Shown: positions 12,167 through 21,429, numbered from the stretch's first letter. The stretch is 64,000 bases of DNA from an uncultured Cellvibrionales bacterium (GCA_913063225.1 CAJXYP010000003.1:62001-126000); one strand, 5' to 3'. The notes: generated by a model not told the origin, from the letters alone. Program-made: numbers and translations.

Positions 12167-15007
12167 CTAACTTAGCGCAGCCTCAACCAGTTCATTTTGT
12201 TCTTGCAAATGCCGTGACATATAGCCTACGGCTGGCGCGGCTGAAGCAGGTCTGCCGACAAACACTAGGTGTTTACCTGGCAAAACCCGCTCCAAAACTG
12301 ACCGAATGTGGTGTTGACTACTGTACCAAGCACCCTGATTTTGTGGCTCTTCCTGACACCAGACTACCTGCTGAGCGCCGCTAAATGGCGACAGCTTTTC
12401 AATTAGATCCGCTTCCGGGAATGGGTAAAGCTGCTCGATGCGGATTAAAGCCACATCTTCAATCGCTTTTTCCTCACGCATCTCAAGCAAGTGGTAATAA
12501 ATCTTGCCGGAGCAAAGTACTATTTTACGGGTTTTCTCGGCAGATACCTGCTCTTCACCTATGACATTTTGGAATTGTCCAGATGAAAGCTCTTCAAGAC
12601 TGGATGTTGCCAGCTTATGCCGAAGAATCCACTTTGGACTCATAATTATCAGGGGGCGACGCATTGGTCGTATAGCCTGACGCCGCAGCAGATGAAAAAT
12701 CTGCGCTGGCGTTGTTGGCAAACAAACCTGAATATTGTGGTCGGCACACTGCTGCAGGAAGCGTTCCAATCTCGCTGAAGAATGCTCTGCACCCTGCCCC
12801 TCGTAACCGTGTGGCAGCAATAGGGTTAATCCGCAGAGCCTTTGCCACTTGTGCTCACCGCTCGTAATAAATTGGTCGATAACCATCTGAGCGCCGTTGG
12901 CGAAGTCGCCAAACTGCGCTTCCCATATAACCAAGGCATTCGGTGTAGTCGATGCATAGCCATACTCAAACGCCAATACGCCCTCTTCTGATAGGAGGGA
13001 ATCGAAAATCTCAACAGGCCGCTGCTCGCTGCTGAGATTTTCTAGAGGAGCATAGGGCTTACCGGTTTCCTGATCAAATACAGCTGCGTGGCGATGAGAG
13101 AAAGTTCCGCGACGACAATCCTGACCGGAAATACGTATTCGCACGCCAAATTCAGCCAGTGATGCGTAGGCCAGAAGTTCGGCCATACCCCAGTTAAGTG
13201 AAAGCTCACCAGCGGCCATTTTTTGGCGGTCTTTATAAAGCTTTAATACCTGCCTTTGAACATTAATTTCATCAGGTATTGTGCTGATTCTATTAGCTAT
13301 ATCTTTTAAATAATTTAAATCGATGCCTGTATTTGAAGGTATGTCCCAATCGTGACCAATGTAGGGATTCCAATCGACAAAAAGCGACATATTTGGGTCC
13401 GTAACCATATTTGGCGCTACAGTTTCTCCAGCATCCATGCGCTCACGGAACGCATTCATCATGGCATCACTTTGCTCTGAAGAAACAACACCCTCACGAT
13501 CAAGCTGCTCGGCATAGAGCGCGCAGGTAGTAGCTTGGCTGCGAACCAGTTTGTACATCAGTGGCTGGGTTGCTGCGGGTTCATCGGTTTCATTGTGACC
13601 GCGGCGTCTATAGCAAACCAAGTCAATCACTACATCTTTATGATACTTATAGCGATATCGCATCGCCAGTTCAGCTACAAAGGCAACGGCTTCAGGGTCG
13701 TCACCATTAACGTGAAATACCGGCGCTTGAACCATTTTAGCTACATCAGTGCAGTACTCGGTAGAACGCGCGTCTTCTTGATCTGAGGTAGTAAAGCCGA
13801 CTTGATTATTAATAATGACGTGAATACTGCCGCCGGTACCATAGGCTCTGGTTTGGGACATCTGGAATGTTTCCATAACCACGCCCTGCCCTGCAAAAGC
13901 CGCATCACCATGCATGATGATAGGAACAACCGTATTGCCTTCTGGGTCACCACGACGATCCTGCCTAGCGCGAACACTTCCTTCAACAACGGGTGACACA
14001 ATCTCCAGATGCGATGGATTAAACGCCATTGCCAGATGAACCTCTCCGCCAGAGGTCACAACATTTGATGAGAAACCCAGGTGATATTTAACATCGCCCG
14101 AGGTATTGATAACACGTTTACCTTCGAACTCTTCAAACAACTCTACGGGGTTTTTACCAAGAATATTCACTAGGACGTTCAAACGGCCACGGTGAGCCAT
14201 ACCTAGAATGATTTCTTTGGCTCCGGCTTCACCAGCGTCTTGCACTAGCGTGTCCAGCAAAGGAATTAAGCTCTCGCCCCCTTCAAGCCCAAAGCGTTTT
14301 ACCCCTGGGTATTTGCTATCTAGATGCTTTTCAAGGCCTTCAGCAGCGGTTAACCGCTCTAATAGCTCCAACTTGCGTTCTTTACTATAGGTAGGCCGTC
14401 CCTTTACTTTCTCAACCTGTTCCTGCAACCAGCGCTTCTCTTCCAAGTCGGTGATATGCATGGTTTCTACAGCAATTTTGCCGGCATAGGTCGACTCGAG
14501 GGCCTCGAGAATATCCCGCAGAGAGGCGGTATTATTCTGAAACCCAAAATGAGTCATCCCCGCTCTAAACTGGGTATCCATATCCGCTTGAGACAATTCG
14601 TAGTGGGCTAGAGAAAGCACCTTTGAGTGCTCCCTCTGAAATTGGCCTAAAGGATCTAGATCGGCCTTGGTATGACCTCGATGTCTATAGCCGGCAATCA
14701 GCTCAATAACGCTAACCTGCTTAAGCTCATGCTCAAGCGCAGCACCATCAACGCTGCCGCGGACCGACTCATCCGATTGTTTGTTGCGCGCAAGATCACG
14801 AAAATAGGTAATTACATTTTCGTGGGAAACATCGTTATTGCCCAGCTCACTGCCACTCGGTAGCTGATCGAAGTACTCACGCCATACATCGGGAACACTG
14901 AATTCATCTTGGATGTATTTTTCGAACAACATCTCAACATAAACGGCATTGGAGCCGGATATATGGGAAGTATCCCACCAGGACTGCATGTCAGATTTGC
15001 TATGCAT
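12167..15007 (-). CDS. sucA: 2-oxoglutarate dehydrogenase E1 component
   Basis: Thiamine-diphosphate dependent decarboxylase that succinylates the lipoyl group of SucB. The 946-residue protein begins with a short E2-binding region containing MLFEKYIQDEFSVPDVWREYF. It then carries GMAHRGRLNVLVNILGK, the TPP/Mg motif around HGDAAFAGQGVVMETF and HVIINNQVGFTTSD, and the transketolase-like pyrimidine domain (FEYGYASTTPNALVIWEAQ, LLLPHGYEGQGAEHSSARLE). The length is slightly above the E. coli subunit. It follows two hairpins in the sdhB-sucA gap, which separate the sdh and suc sections of the cluster. Confidence 0.98.
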   Translation of the reverse strand: MHSKSDMQSWWDTSHISGSNAVYVEMLFEKYIQDEFSVPDVWREYFDQLPSGSELGNNDVSHENVITYFRDLARNKQSDESVRGSVDGAALEHELKQVSVIELIAGYRHRGHTKADLDPLGQFQREHSKVLSLAHYELSQADMDTQFRAGMTHFGFQNNTASLRDILEALESTYAGKIAVETMHITDLEEKRWLQEQVEKVKGRPTYSKERKLELLERLTAAEGLEKHLDSKYPGVKRFGLEGGESLIPLLDTLVQDAGEAGAKEIILGMAHRGRLNVLVNILGKNPVELFEEFEGKRVINTSGDVKYHLGFSSNVVTSGGEVHLAMAFNPSHLEIVSPVVEGSVRARQDRRGDPEGNTVVPIIMHGDAAFAGQGVVMETFQMSQTRAYGTGGSIHVIINNQVGFTTSDQEDARSTEYCTDVAKMVQAPVFHVNGDDPEAVAFVAELAMRYRYKYHKDVVIDLVCYRRRGHNETDEPAATQPLMYKLVRSQATTCALYAEQLDREGVVSSEQSDAMMNAFRERMDAGETVAPNMVTDPNMSLFVDWNPYIGHDWDIPSNTGIDLNYLKDIANRISTIPDEINVQRQVLKLYKDRQKMAAGELSLNWGMAELLAYASLAEFGVRIRISGQDCRRGTFSHRHAAVFDQETGKPYAPLENLSSEQRPVEIFDSLLSEEGVLAFEYGYASTTPNALVIWEAQFGDFANGAQMVIDQFITSGEHKWQRLCGLTLLLPHGYEGQGAEHSSARLERFLQQCADHNIQVCLPTTPAQIFHLLRRQAIRPMRRPLIIMSPKWILRHKLATSSLEELSSGQFQNVIGEEQVSAEKTRKIVLCSGKIYYHLLEMREEKAIEDVALIRIEQLYPFPEADLIEKLSPFSGAQQVVWCQEEPQNQGAWYSSQHHIRSVLERVLPGKHLVFVGRPASAAPAVGYMSRHLQEQNELVEAALS

Positions 15008-15026
15008 CTTTCTCTAGTTTCACTCT

Positions 15027-15042
15027 GGGGTATCTATACCCC
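15027..15042 (-). other. Hairpin just upstream of sucA start
   Basis: GGGGTA-TCTA-TACCCC is a perfect 6-bp, GC-rich stem with a 4-nt loop. It lies about 20 nt before the sucA ATG on the minus strand, next to the ribosome-binding region. It may influence sucA translation or mark an RNA-processing site. Confidence 0.4.
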
Positions 15043-15059
15043 GAAATAGGTTATTTGGA

Positions 15060-15082
15060 CTACCTCGTCAGTGACGAGGTAG
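15060..15082 (-). other. 11-bp inverted repeat between sdhB and sucA
   Basis: CTACCTCGTCA and TGACGAGGTAG are perfect complements around one central base, giving a stable stem in the mRNA. No T-run follows on the minus strand, so it is not a classical terminator. It sits 28 nt after the sdhB stop, where it could attenuate transcription or protect the 3' end of the sdhCDAB message. Confidence 0.55.
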
Positions 15083-15109
15083 AAAAGTGTTGCCCGCAAG
15101 GGTTAAGGG

Positions 15110-15814
15110 TTAGACGCCTCGCTGCAGCAACATGTTACGAATATGTCCAATCGCGCGAGTCGGGTTTAGCCCTTTAGGACAAACCGCCACACAGTTTTGG
15201 ATGCCATGACAGCGAAATACACTAAAAGGGTCTTCCAAATCGGCTAATCGCTCTTCGGTTGCGGTATCTCTGCTATCGGCAATAAAGCGATAGGCCTGAA
15301 GTAGACCCGCCGGCCCTATAAATTTATCCGGATTCCACCAAAACGAAGGACAGCTGGTCGAACAGCAGGCGCAGAGAATGCATTCATAAAGTCCATCAAG
15401 CTTAGAGCGTTCTTCAGGAGATTGCAGCCGCTCAATAGCCGGTGCCGGAGTATCATTTATCAGAAAGGGTTTGATCTTCTCGTACTGGGCATAGAACTGG
15501 CTCATATCCACTACTAAATCGCGAATAACTGGCAATCCCGGTAATGGTCTCAATACTAGCTTGCCCTTTTTCACCACCTGACTAATAGGGGTTATGCAGG
15601 CCAGGCCGTTTTTACCGCCCATATTGATACCATCAGAGCCACATACCCCTTCCCGACAGGACCGGCGGTAGGACAGAGTAGCGTCCTCAGCCTTCAGCAG
15701 CTCTAGTGCATCCAATACCATTAGATCTTTGTCACCCGTATCAAACTCATAGTCCTTCATATAAGGCTCTGAGTCAGTTTCGGGGTTATATCGGTAAATA
15801 CTTACAGTTAACAA
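15110..15814 (-). CDS. sdhB: Succinate dehydrogenase iron-sulfur subunit
   Basis: Carries electrons from the flavin of SdhA to ubiquinone in complex II. The 234-residue protein has all three cluster motifs in order: [2Fe-2S] ligands in RSCREGVCGSDGINMGG with the later CIT, [4Fe-4S] in CILCACCSTSCPSFWW, and [3Fe-4S] in CHGIQNCVAVCPKGLNP. The length and motif spacing match the E. coli subunit closely. It follows sdhA after 15 bp. Confidence 0.98.
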   Translation of the reverse strand: MLTVSIYRYNPETDSEPYMKDYEFDTGDKDLMVLDALELLKAEDATLSYRRSCREGVCGSDGINMGGKNGLACITPISQVVKKGKLVLRPLPGLPVIRDLVVDMSQFYAQYEKIKPFLINDTPAPAIERLQSPEERSKLDGLYECILCACCSTSCPSFWWNPDKFIGPAGLLQAYRFIADSRDTATEERLADLEDPFSVFRCHGIQNCVAVCPKGLNPTRAIGHIRNMLLQRGV

Positions 15815-15829
15815 GATATTGCCCTCGAA

Positions 15830-17602
15830 TTAGTAGGTACGAACTTTGGGTTCAAATGTGGGAACCGTTTTTGGTTTCATATTCACGGCTCGTGTGCCGA
15901 CTGTATTGTCCTGACTCCAATACATAGAGTGCAGCAACCACTTTTCGTCATCGCGATCGGGATAGTCTTCTCTTGAATGAGCGCCACGAGATTCAGTACG
16001 GGCAATTGCCGTATAGGCTGTAGCCTCTGCGGTTTCAAAAAGATTTTGTAGTTCCAGAGCTTCGATACGAGCCGTATTAAAAGCGTTCGAAGTATCGACC
16101 AATCCAACGTTCTCTATCCGAGGGCGCAAGGCTTCCAGCTGTTTTATACCGCGCGCCATATCTTCGCCGTTGCGGAATATGCCAAAGCAGTCTTGCATAA
16201 TTTTTTGCATCTCAGCACGTAACACTGGAGCACTTTCACCATCTTGGTTCGATTCCAATCGATTAAGCCTCGCCATGGCCGTTTCAACATCGGCTTCAGA
16301 CGCTTCATCAAGGTCGATGCCTTCACGCATCGTTTTTTCGAGGTACAGGCCCGCAGCCCGTCCGAATACGACCAAATCGAGCAGGGAATTTCCGCCTAAA
16401 CGGTTAGCCCCGTGAACCGAGACACATGCGATTTCGCCACAAGCGTAGAGACCTTCGATAACGGTATCTTCACCTTCCGCATTTTGATTAATGACCTGAC
16501 CATTCACATTAGTTGGGACGCCGCCCATCATGTAATGACAGGTTGGCACTACTGGAATCGGCTCTTTGGTTGGATCAACGTGGGCAAAAGTTTTTGCTAG
16601 CTCCTGAATACCAGGCAAGCGTGAGTTAAGTACTTCTTCACCCAAGTGATCCAGCTTCAACATCAGGTGATCGCCGTTTTCACCACAACCACGGCCTTCG
16701 CGCATCTCGATCGCCATGGAACGGGCTACAACATCGCGACCAGCAAGGTCTTTCGCGTTAGGGGCGTAGCGCTCCATAAAGCGCTCGCCATCCTTATTAA
16801 TTAGGTAACCACCCTCACCTCGACAGCCTTCGGTAACCAATGTGCCGGCACCATATATACCTGTCGGATGAAATTGCCACATCTCTATATCTTGCACCGG
16901 TACGCCAGCTCTTAGAGCCATGCCGACACCATCACCAGTATTAATGTGCGCGTTAGTAGTCGACTGATAAATTCGACCAGCACCGCCTGTCGCTAACACC
17001 GTAGCTTTTGATTTAACAAAAACCACTTCTCCTGTTTCTATTTCAATGGCGATGCAGCCCACGACCTGACCTTTTGTGTTGCGAACTAGGTCAACGGCAA
17101 ACCACTCATTCATAAAGACAGTTTTGTTTTTAATATTGTTTTGGTAGAGCGCGTGCAATAGCGCATGACCGGTACGATCTTCTGCCGCACAAGTCCGAGC
17201 AGCCTGACCGCCTTCACCATAATTCTTTGACTGACCACCAAAAGGCCGTTGATAAATACGTCCATTCTCGAATCGAGAAAATGGCATGCCCATATGGTCC
17301 AGCTCCATAATCGCAGCTGGGCCTTCGGCGCACATGTACTCGATGGCATCCTGGTCGCCAATATAGTCAGAACCTTTAACGGTATCGTACATATGCCAAC
17401 GCCAATCATCGTTGGGATCCGCACTAGCAATTGCGCAGGTGATTCCGCCTTGAGCAGATACCGTGTGCGACCGAGTCGGGAATACCTTAGTAATCACTGC
17501 GGTTTTAAACCCTGACTGCGCCAGTTGTAAAGATGCACGAAGGCCTGCTCCGCCGCCGCCGATAATTACGCCATCAAAATTCATTGTTTTCATAGTTGCC
17601 AT
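15830..17602 (-). CDS. sdhA: Succinate dehydrogenase flavoprotein subunit
   Basis: Oxidises succinate to fumarate with covalently bound FAD. The 590-residue protein shows the FAD loop [17 protein letters not shown] and the covalent-FAD histidine in [12 protein letters not shown]. The substrate-site sequences MWQFHPTGI and CHYMMGGVP and the FAD-binding [18 protein letters not shown] follow. The C-terminal helical domain ends with the usual [16 protein letters not shown]. The length matches the family. It lies 3 bp after the sdhD stop. Confidence 0.98.
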   Translation of the reverse strand: MATMKTMNFDGVIIGGGGAGLRASLQLAQSGFKTAVITKVFPTRSHTVSAQGGITCAIASADPNDDWRWHMYDTVKGSDYIGDQDAIEYMCAEGPAAIMELDHMGMPFSRFENGRIYQRPFGGQSKNYGEGGQAARTCAAEDRTGHALLHALYQNNIKNKTVFMNEWFAVDLVRNTKGQVVGCIAIEIETGEVVFVKSKATVLATGGAGRIYQSTTNAHINTGDGVGMALRAGVPVQDIEMWQFHPTGIYGAGTLVTEGCRGEGGYLINKDGERFMERYAPNAKDLAGRDVVARSMAIEMREGRGCGENGDHLMLKLDHLGEEVLNSRLPGIQELAKTFAHVDPTKEPIPVVPTCHYMMGGVPTNVNGQVINQNAEGEDTVIEGLYACGEIACVSVHGANRLGGNSLLDLVVFGRAAGLYLEKTMREGIDLDEASEADVETAMARLNRLESNQDGESAPVLRAEMQKIMQDCFGIFRNGEDMARGIKQLEALRPRIENVGLVDTSNAFNTARIEALELQNLFETAEATAYTAIARTESRGAHSREDYPDRDDEKWLLHSMYWSQDNTVGTRAVNMKPKTVPTFEPKVRTY

Positions 17603-17605
17603 CAG

Positions 17606-17980
17606 TTACAGACTCCAAAAAATGCTTAGGCCGACAACGGCAACGATTAGCACAACAGCGAATACGACTAGTTCCACCACAAGGCGCATGGAATTTGCTT
17701 TGCTTCCCATAAGTCGAGGTGTCATATAGTCCGTAAGTACGCCCCATACGCCGATCCAAACATGGGCTAGCAACATCAAAAGAGAAATAGTACTAAATAC
17801 CTGCATCCAATTACTGGAAAACAAAGCGACCCACTGCTCATAAGTGAGACCCGGATTCATCACTAAGAAAAATACAAGAAACAAAAAGTAGGCTGCTATG
17901 ACCACTGCGCTAATACGCTGAACTACCCAGTCATATAGCCCATTTCGTCCGAGACTGGCTATTGAAGTTACGCTCCCCAT
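17606..17980 (-). CDS. sdhD: Succinate dehydrogenase membrane anchor subunit
   Basis: Integral membrane anchor that, with SdhC, binds heme b and ubiquinone. I use the ATG of MGSVTSIASLGRNG (124 residues) with AGGAG upstream instead of the TTG two codons earlier. Three hydrophobic segments are visible (about residues 21-42, 54-78 and 96-121). The heme-ligand His and the quinone-site Asp-Tyr occur in AHVWIGVWGVLTDYM, as in E. coli SdhD. The start overlaps the end of sdhC by 13 bp. Confidence 0.95.
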   Translation of the reverse strand: MGSVTSIASLGRNGLYDWVVQRISAVVIAAYFLFLVFFLVMNPGLTYEQWVALFSSNWMQVFSTISLLMLLAHVWIGVWGVLTDYMTPRLMGSKANSMRLVVELVVFAVVLIVAVVGLSIFWSL

Positions 17981-18360
17981 AACCAAACTCCTGTAAATAC
18001 TATCAAGACTGCAGAAACGATAAATACGATTTTGGCACCCAGGCGGCCCCCCTCAAGAGATTCTCCAACACCCATGTCCATAATTAAATGCCGAATACCG
18101 GCAATCAGGTGATACCAAAAAGGAGCAAGAAACAAAAACATCAGCGCCTTAATTGGCATGCTCGACAGAATTTTTTGAACTTCAGTGAAATCCGCTTCGG
18201 AAGTCAGGCTCTTATCTAGGAACCAAAGCAGCACAAGAACCGCGGCACACAGCACCAATCCAGTGATTCGATGCGTGATAGATGCATACGCAGTAATTGG
18301 TAAGTCAATGGTATTTAGATCCAGATTTACTGGACGACCGTTAACTGACGAAATCTTCAA
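17968..18360 (-). CDS. sdhC: Succinate dehydrogenase cytochrome b556 subunit
   Basis: Second membrane anchor of complex II. The 130-residue protein has the quinone-site region ITHRITGLVL near residue 30, three transmembrane stretches (about 27-50, 70-90 and 108-128) and the conserved heme-ligand motif WYHLIAGIRHLIMDMG. It is the first gene of the sdhCDAB-sucAB-lpd-sucCD cluster, preceded by a good sigma-70 promoter and a 66-nt leader with a short TCGGG/CCCGA hairpin. Confidence 0.96.
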   Translation of the reverse strand: MKISSVNGRPVNLDLNTIDLPITAYASITHRITGLVLCAAVLVLLWFLDKSLTSEADFTEVQKILSSMPIKALMFLFLAPFWYHLIAGIRHLIMDMGVGESLEGGRLGAKIVFIVSAVLIVFTGVWLWGA

Positions 18361-18432
18361 AATATATTACCTATTCAAAGGAAACTAAACTCGGGTGAAA
18401 GCCCGATTACCGAAGGCAATCAGCGGGGCGCG

Positions 18433-18461
18433 ATTTTACATTTGACGGCATCAAAACTCAA
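18433..18461 (-). promoter_or_regulatory. Sigma-70 promoter of the sdh-suc operon
   Basis: On the minus strand TTGAGT (18461-18456) is followed after exactly 17 nt by TAAAAT (18438-18433). This matches four of six bases of the -35 consensus and five of six of the -10 consensus. Transcription would start near 18426, about 66 nt before the sdhC ATG. It lies in the only gene-free stretch above 300 bp in the window (18361-18700), which it shares with the gltA promoter. Confidence 0.6.
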
Positions 18462-18534
18462 ACGCTAGATGATCTATAAAACGTTATTTTTAATCCATTT
18501 TTCGAAAATGATGGTTATTCGACGAGTTTGTCGT

Positions 18535-18562
18535 TTGCTCCTTTTCCCCGTCCGGATATAAT
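18535..18562 (+). promoter_or_regulatory. Sigma-70 promoter of gltA
   Basis: A perfect TATAAT (18557-18562), followed by a GC-rich GCGCGCC discriminator, lies 16 nt after a weak -35 (TTGCTC, 18535-18540). Transcription would start near 18569 and leave a leader of about 130 nt before the gltA ATG, long enough to hold a regulatory RNA structure. No clear Cra or ArcA site could be named by eye. Confidence 0.55.
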
Positions 18563-18700
18563 GCGCGCCTGCAGAAAAAATATTATTGGTTTTTTTCTCG
18601 CGCAATTACTGCGTTTTGGTGTCCACCACGGCGTAAAGAAATTACTCGTTTCGATGCTGAAAAGTACGAAGCAATCCATTTATTAGCCTCAGGAGTATAT

Positions 18701-19984
18701 ATGAGCAACGGTAAGGCAAGACTGGAAGTTGAAGGCAGAGACGCCCTGGAACTGGACGTCTATCAAGGCACCATCGGACCAGATTGTATTGATGTATCTA
18801 GCTTAGCGGGGCAAGGGATATTTACTATTGATGAAGGCTTTGCTTCAACTGCTTCTTGTGAATCGAAGATTACCTACATCGATGGCGGAGCAGGCGTATT
18901 GTTGCACCGTGGATACCCGATTGACGAGCTTGCTGATAACGCCGATTACCTGGAAGTCTGTTACCTCCTGCTAAATGGCGAGCTACCAAACGCTGAGGAA
19001 AAAGCTGCTTTTGATCATATAGTAAGCCGGCACACCATGGTCAGCGAGAATGTTGCCGCCTTTTATAATGGATTCAGACATGATGCCCACCCCATGTCCA
19101 TGCTCTGTGCAGTAGTTGCTGCCCTATCCTCTTTTTACCACGATTCTTTGGATATATCGGATCCCGAGCACCGAGATATAACTACCATGCGGCTTATTTC
19201 TAAAATGCCTACCATGGCAGCGATGGCTTACAAGCACTCAATTGGTCAACCATCTCTATACCCACGCAACGATTTAGATTACTCATCTAACTTTCTATAC
19301 ATGATGTTTGGTAATCCCTGTGAAGACTACGAGGTCAATCCGGTTATAGCTCGCGCAATGGACAAAATCTTCATTCTGCACGCTGACCATGAACAAAATG
19401 CATCAACTTCTACGGTTCGACTGGCGGGATCTACTGGCGCCAACCCATTTGCCTGTATTGCTTCCGGCATCGCTGCACTCTGGGGGCCATCTCACGGCGG
19501 TGCAAACGAAGCAGTTGTGAAAATGCTTGAAGAAATTGGCGACGAAAGTAATGTTGATTCAGCCGTTATGAGAGCCAAGGATAAAAGTGATCCTTTTCGC
19601 CTTATGGGCTTTGGTCATCGCGTGTACAAGAACTTTGACCCACGAGCCAAGGTAATGAAAGAAACCTGTGACGAAGTGCTTTCTGAACTAGGCATCGACG
19701 ATCCATTACTGAAGATTGCCAAACGGCTTGAGCAAATTGCACTGGAAGACGATTATTTCATTCAGAAAAAACTATATCCAAACGTTGATTTTTACTCCGG
19801 AATTATTCTGCGAGCAATCGGCATCCCACTAAATATGTTCACTGTGATTTTTGCGCTTGGCCGCACCTCTGGATGGCTAGCCCACTGGAACGAGATGGTA
19901 AGTTCAAACAGTCGCATTGGTCGACCGCGTCAGCTCTACACTGGCAGTCCGCAACGATCATATGAACCTATAGATAAACGATAA
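18701..19984 (+). CDS. gltA: Citrate synthase (type II, hexameric)
   Basis: Condenses acetyl-CoA and oxaloacetate to citrate, the entry step of the TCA cycle. The 427-residue protein has the N-terminal beta domain of the large, NADH-sensitive gammaproteobacterial type ([27 protein letters not shown]). The catalytic residues lie in [49 protein letters not shown] and [20 protein letters not shown] stands 8 nt before the ATG. It is divergent from sdhC as in Pseudomonas, and is followed immediately by a strong terminator. Confidence 0.98.
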   Translation: MSNGKARLEVEGRDALELDVYQGTIGPDCIDVSSLAGQGIFTIDEGFASTASCESKITYIDGGAGVLLHRGYPIDELADNADYLEVCYLLLNGELPNAEEKAAFDHIVSRHTMVSENVAAFYNGFRHDAHPMSMLCAVVAALSSFYHDSLDISDPEHRDITTMRLISKMPTMAAMAYKHSIGQPSLYPRNDLDYSSNFLYMMFGNPCEDYEVNPVIARAMDKIFILHADHEQNASTSTVRLAGSTGANPFACIASGIAALWGPSHGGANEAVVKMLEEIGDESNVDSAVMRAKDKSDPFRLMGFGHRVYKNFDPRAKVMKETCDEVLSELGIDDPLLKIAKRLEQIALEDDYFIQKKLYPNVDFYSGIILRAIGIPLNMFTVIFALGRTSGWLAHWNEMVSSNSRIGRPRQLYTGSPQRSYEPIDKR

Positions 19985-19986
19985 AT

Positions 19987-20014
19987 AAAAAGCCCGGCAA
20001 ATGCCGGGCTTTTT
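19987..20014. terminator. Bidirectional rho-independent terminator after gltA
   Basis: AAAAAGCCCGGCA pairs with TGCCGGGCTTTTT around a very short AA centre, giving a GC-rich stem with A- and T-runs on both sides. It begins three bases past the gltA stop and also serves the converging GGDEF gene. Confidence 0.9.
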
Positions 20015-20035
20015 ATTGGATAACCAATAAGCTAA

Positions 20036-20554
20036 CTAACCCGACTCTACGCAATTGCGTCCCTTGTTTTTTGCCCGATACAAAGCTGCGTCCGCTTGCT
20101 CGATTGTTTTAAAAACATCTACCTCTGGATCAAATTGAGAAACGCCAATTGAAATAGTGACAGCTCCCAGCTTTTCTCCTGTCTTGGGATTAATTACTCG
20201 TCTACGCTCTACAGAATCGCGGATACTTTCAGCCAGAACTTTTGCCTCTTCTGCTTTTGATCCCGGTAGTAATACAGCAAACTCTTCTCCTCCGTAGCGA
20301 CTAGCTAAACCTCTATCGCCGACGACTTCTTCAATAACCTTGGCAACGGCTGTAATTACTCTATCGCCAAAAAGATGCCCGTATTCGTCATTAACCTGTT
20401 TAAAACGATCTATATCGGCAAAGATCATGCAGGTTTCGGCGAGCTTGTCTGCCTTCTGTTGAATACGCTCTAACTCATCGTGGAATGATTTTCTATTTGC
20501 GAGTCCGGTTAGTGCGTCTTTGAGTGATTCAGATTTTACCCTTTTCAAGCTCAT
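20036..20554 (-). CDS. Diguanylate cyclase GGDEF domain (C-terminal part of a frameshifted gene)
   Basis: A 172-residue ORF holding a complete GGDEF domain: DALTGLANRKSFHDEL at the start, the substrate-binding FADIDRFKQVNDEYGH, the active-site RYGGEEFAVLLPG, then TISIGVSQF and ADAALYRAKNKGRN. The active-site loop is intact, so the fold should make c-di-GMP if expressed as part of a dimer. No RxxD inhibitory site precedes GGEEF (GDRG is at that place). The ATG overlaps the upstream ORF by 26 bp in another frame. Joining the frames by one base gives ELEKGKSESLKDALTGLANR, the normal linker of such enzymes. It is either a disrupted gene or a gene translated separately by coupling. Confidence 0.8.
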   Translation of the reverse strand: MSLKRVKSESLKDALTGLANRKSFHDELERIQQKADKLAETCMIFADIDRFKQVNDEYGHLFGDRVITAVAKVIEEVVGDRGLASRYGGEEFAVLLPGSKAEEAKVLAESIRDSVERRRVINPKTGEKLGAVTISIGVSQFDPEVDVFKTIEQADAALYRAKNKGRNCVESG

Positions 20555-21059
20555 CCCTAAGACTCTCAGCCTCTCTGCGTGATTTATTCAGGCTTTTCCT
20601 CAGTGCTTGATTGCCTTCACTCATTTGACTGCTAACTAGAGTCAAAACCCCAACCAAAGGCCTCACCTGCAGCGTTGACATGTCTGCTGAAATTTTCTGT
20701 GCGACTTCTTTTAGCGACGTATCATATTGCTCAGTTTCACCCGCAGCTGTTGTTAGCGAGTGGGTTACTCTATCGGCGAGCCTGTGAAAAATTTTTTGGG
20801 CCTGGATAAGCGGCGCATAATCAATTGGATCGACATAACGTTTATGTAACCTACTTGTTACTTCTTCGCCCACGCTCTTATCTTTTTGAATCAAGTCATC
20901 GATGATTTCCGTAAGAGCTAGATTACCACCAGACACATATTCATACCAAGCAGCGTAATTCTCTGGGGTAACTGGCACCTTATATTTTGACATCAAAGGT
21001 AGTGTCAATCGCAGGTACTCAGAAGAACGATCGAAATCTATGGGAGCTCTTGCGTTCAT
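20529..21059 (-). CDS. N-terminal sensory/dimerisation part of a frameshifted diguanylate cyclase
   Basis: A 176-residue ORF beginning MNARAPIDFDRSSEYLRLTLPLMSKYKVPVTPENYAAWYEYVSGGN. This helical N-terminal module is seen in soluble diguanylate cyclases of Pseudomonas-like bacteria. The last 50 residues form a coiled coil (LRKSLNKSRREAESLRDELEKGKI) that should run straight into the GGDEF domain but stops at TGA. The GGDEF domain continues in the +1 frame. The break is in the short run GGTAAAATCTGA; removing one A restores a full-length protein of about 340 residues. It is probably a recent mutation or a sequencing error. The gene lies 56 bp after DUF1653. Confidence 0.8.
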   Translation of the reverse strand: MNARAPIDFDRSSEYLRLTLPLMSKYKVPVTPENYAAWYEYVSGGNLALTEIIDDLIQKDKSVGEEVTSRLHKRYVDPIDYAPLIQAQKIFHRLADRVTHSLTTAAGETEQYDTSLKEVAQKISADMSTLQVRPLVGVLTLVSSQMSEGNQALRKSLNKSRREAESLRDELEKGKI

Positions 21060-21115
21060 TTGCGTATGCCGAGTGGGGTAACTTCACTATTTATCGGCTA
21101 ATTGATACAAAACCT

Positions 21116-21352
21116 TTAGGTAGTTTCGGGTAAAGGTTCGATAAATTTAAATCTAGGTACCGAGATACCACTGATTTCAATATGCTCAGTGAACATTTCC
21201 AACGGCCTTACCCATTTTTGATCTTGGGATTCTCCGTAGAGAGGCCTGTATAGCACCAATTCCTGCTCCGTTTCAGAGTGTTTGACGACATCAAGAACCT
21301 GATAATCGTTGCCTTTATAATGCCGATACCGGCCGGATTTAACTTCCGTCAC
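21116..21352 (-). CDS. DUF1653 domain protein
   Basis: A 78-residue protein with the DUF1653 pattern GRYRHYKGNDYQVLDVVKHSETEQELVLYRPLYG, followed by a W-R-P-L-MF box (KWVRPLEMFTEHIEI). Members are small beta-rich cytoplasmic proteins of unknown function. It lies between two c-di-GMP genes on the same strand, 56 bp before the split diguanylate cyclase, but the family is widespread and co-function is not implied. A perfect TATAAT lies about 72 bp upstream of its start. Confidence 0.85.
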   Translation of the reverse strand: MTEVKSGRYRHYKGNDYQVLDVVKHSETEQELVLYRPLYGESQDQKWVRPLEMFTEHIEISGISVPRFKFIEPLPETT

Positions 21353-21423
21353 GTGCTTCTTCCTGAGTTTAAAGCACCAAGCGGGCGCATTTATTGGCCC
21401 AATCCAATTGAACCTGTCTAGTA

Positions 21424-21429
21424 ATTATA
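21424..21429 (-). promoter_or_regulatory. Candidate -10 element upstream of the DUF1653 gene
   Basis: The minus strand carries a perfect TATAAT in GCGCAGATATAATTAC, about 72 bp before the DUF1653 start. No good -35 is found at 16-18 nt (AGTTTT is the best). The promoter is therefore uncertain, but it suggests that DUF1653 and the split cyclase are transcribed apart from the upstream cyclase gene. Confidence 0.35.

Noticed and set aside
20529-20560. Programmed +1 frameshift in the diguanylate cyclase
   Set aside because: No RF2-like CUU-UGA slip site with an upstream Shine-Dalgarno is seen; a simple one-base indel explains the data better.
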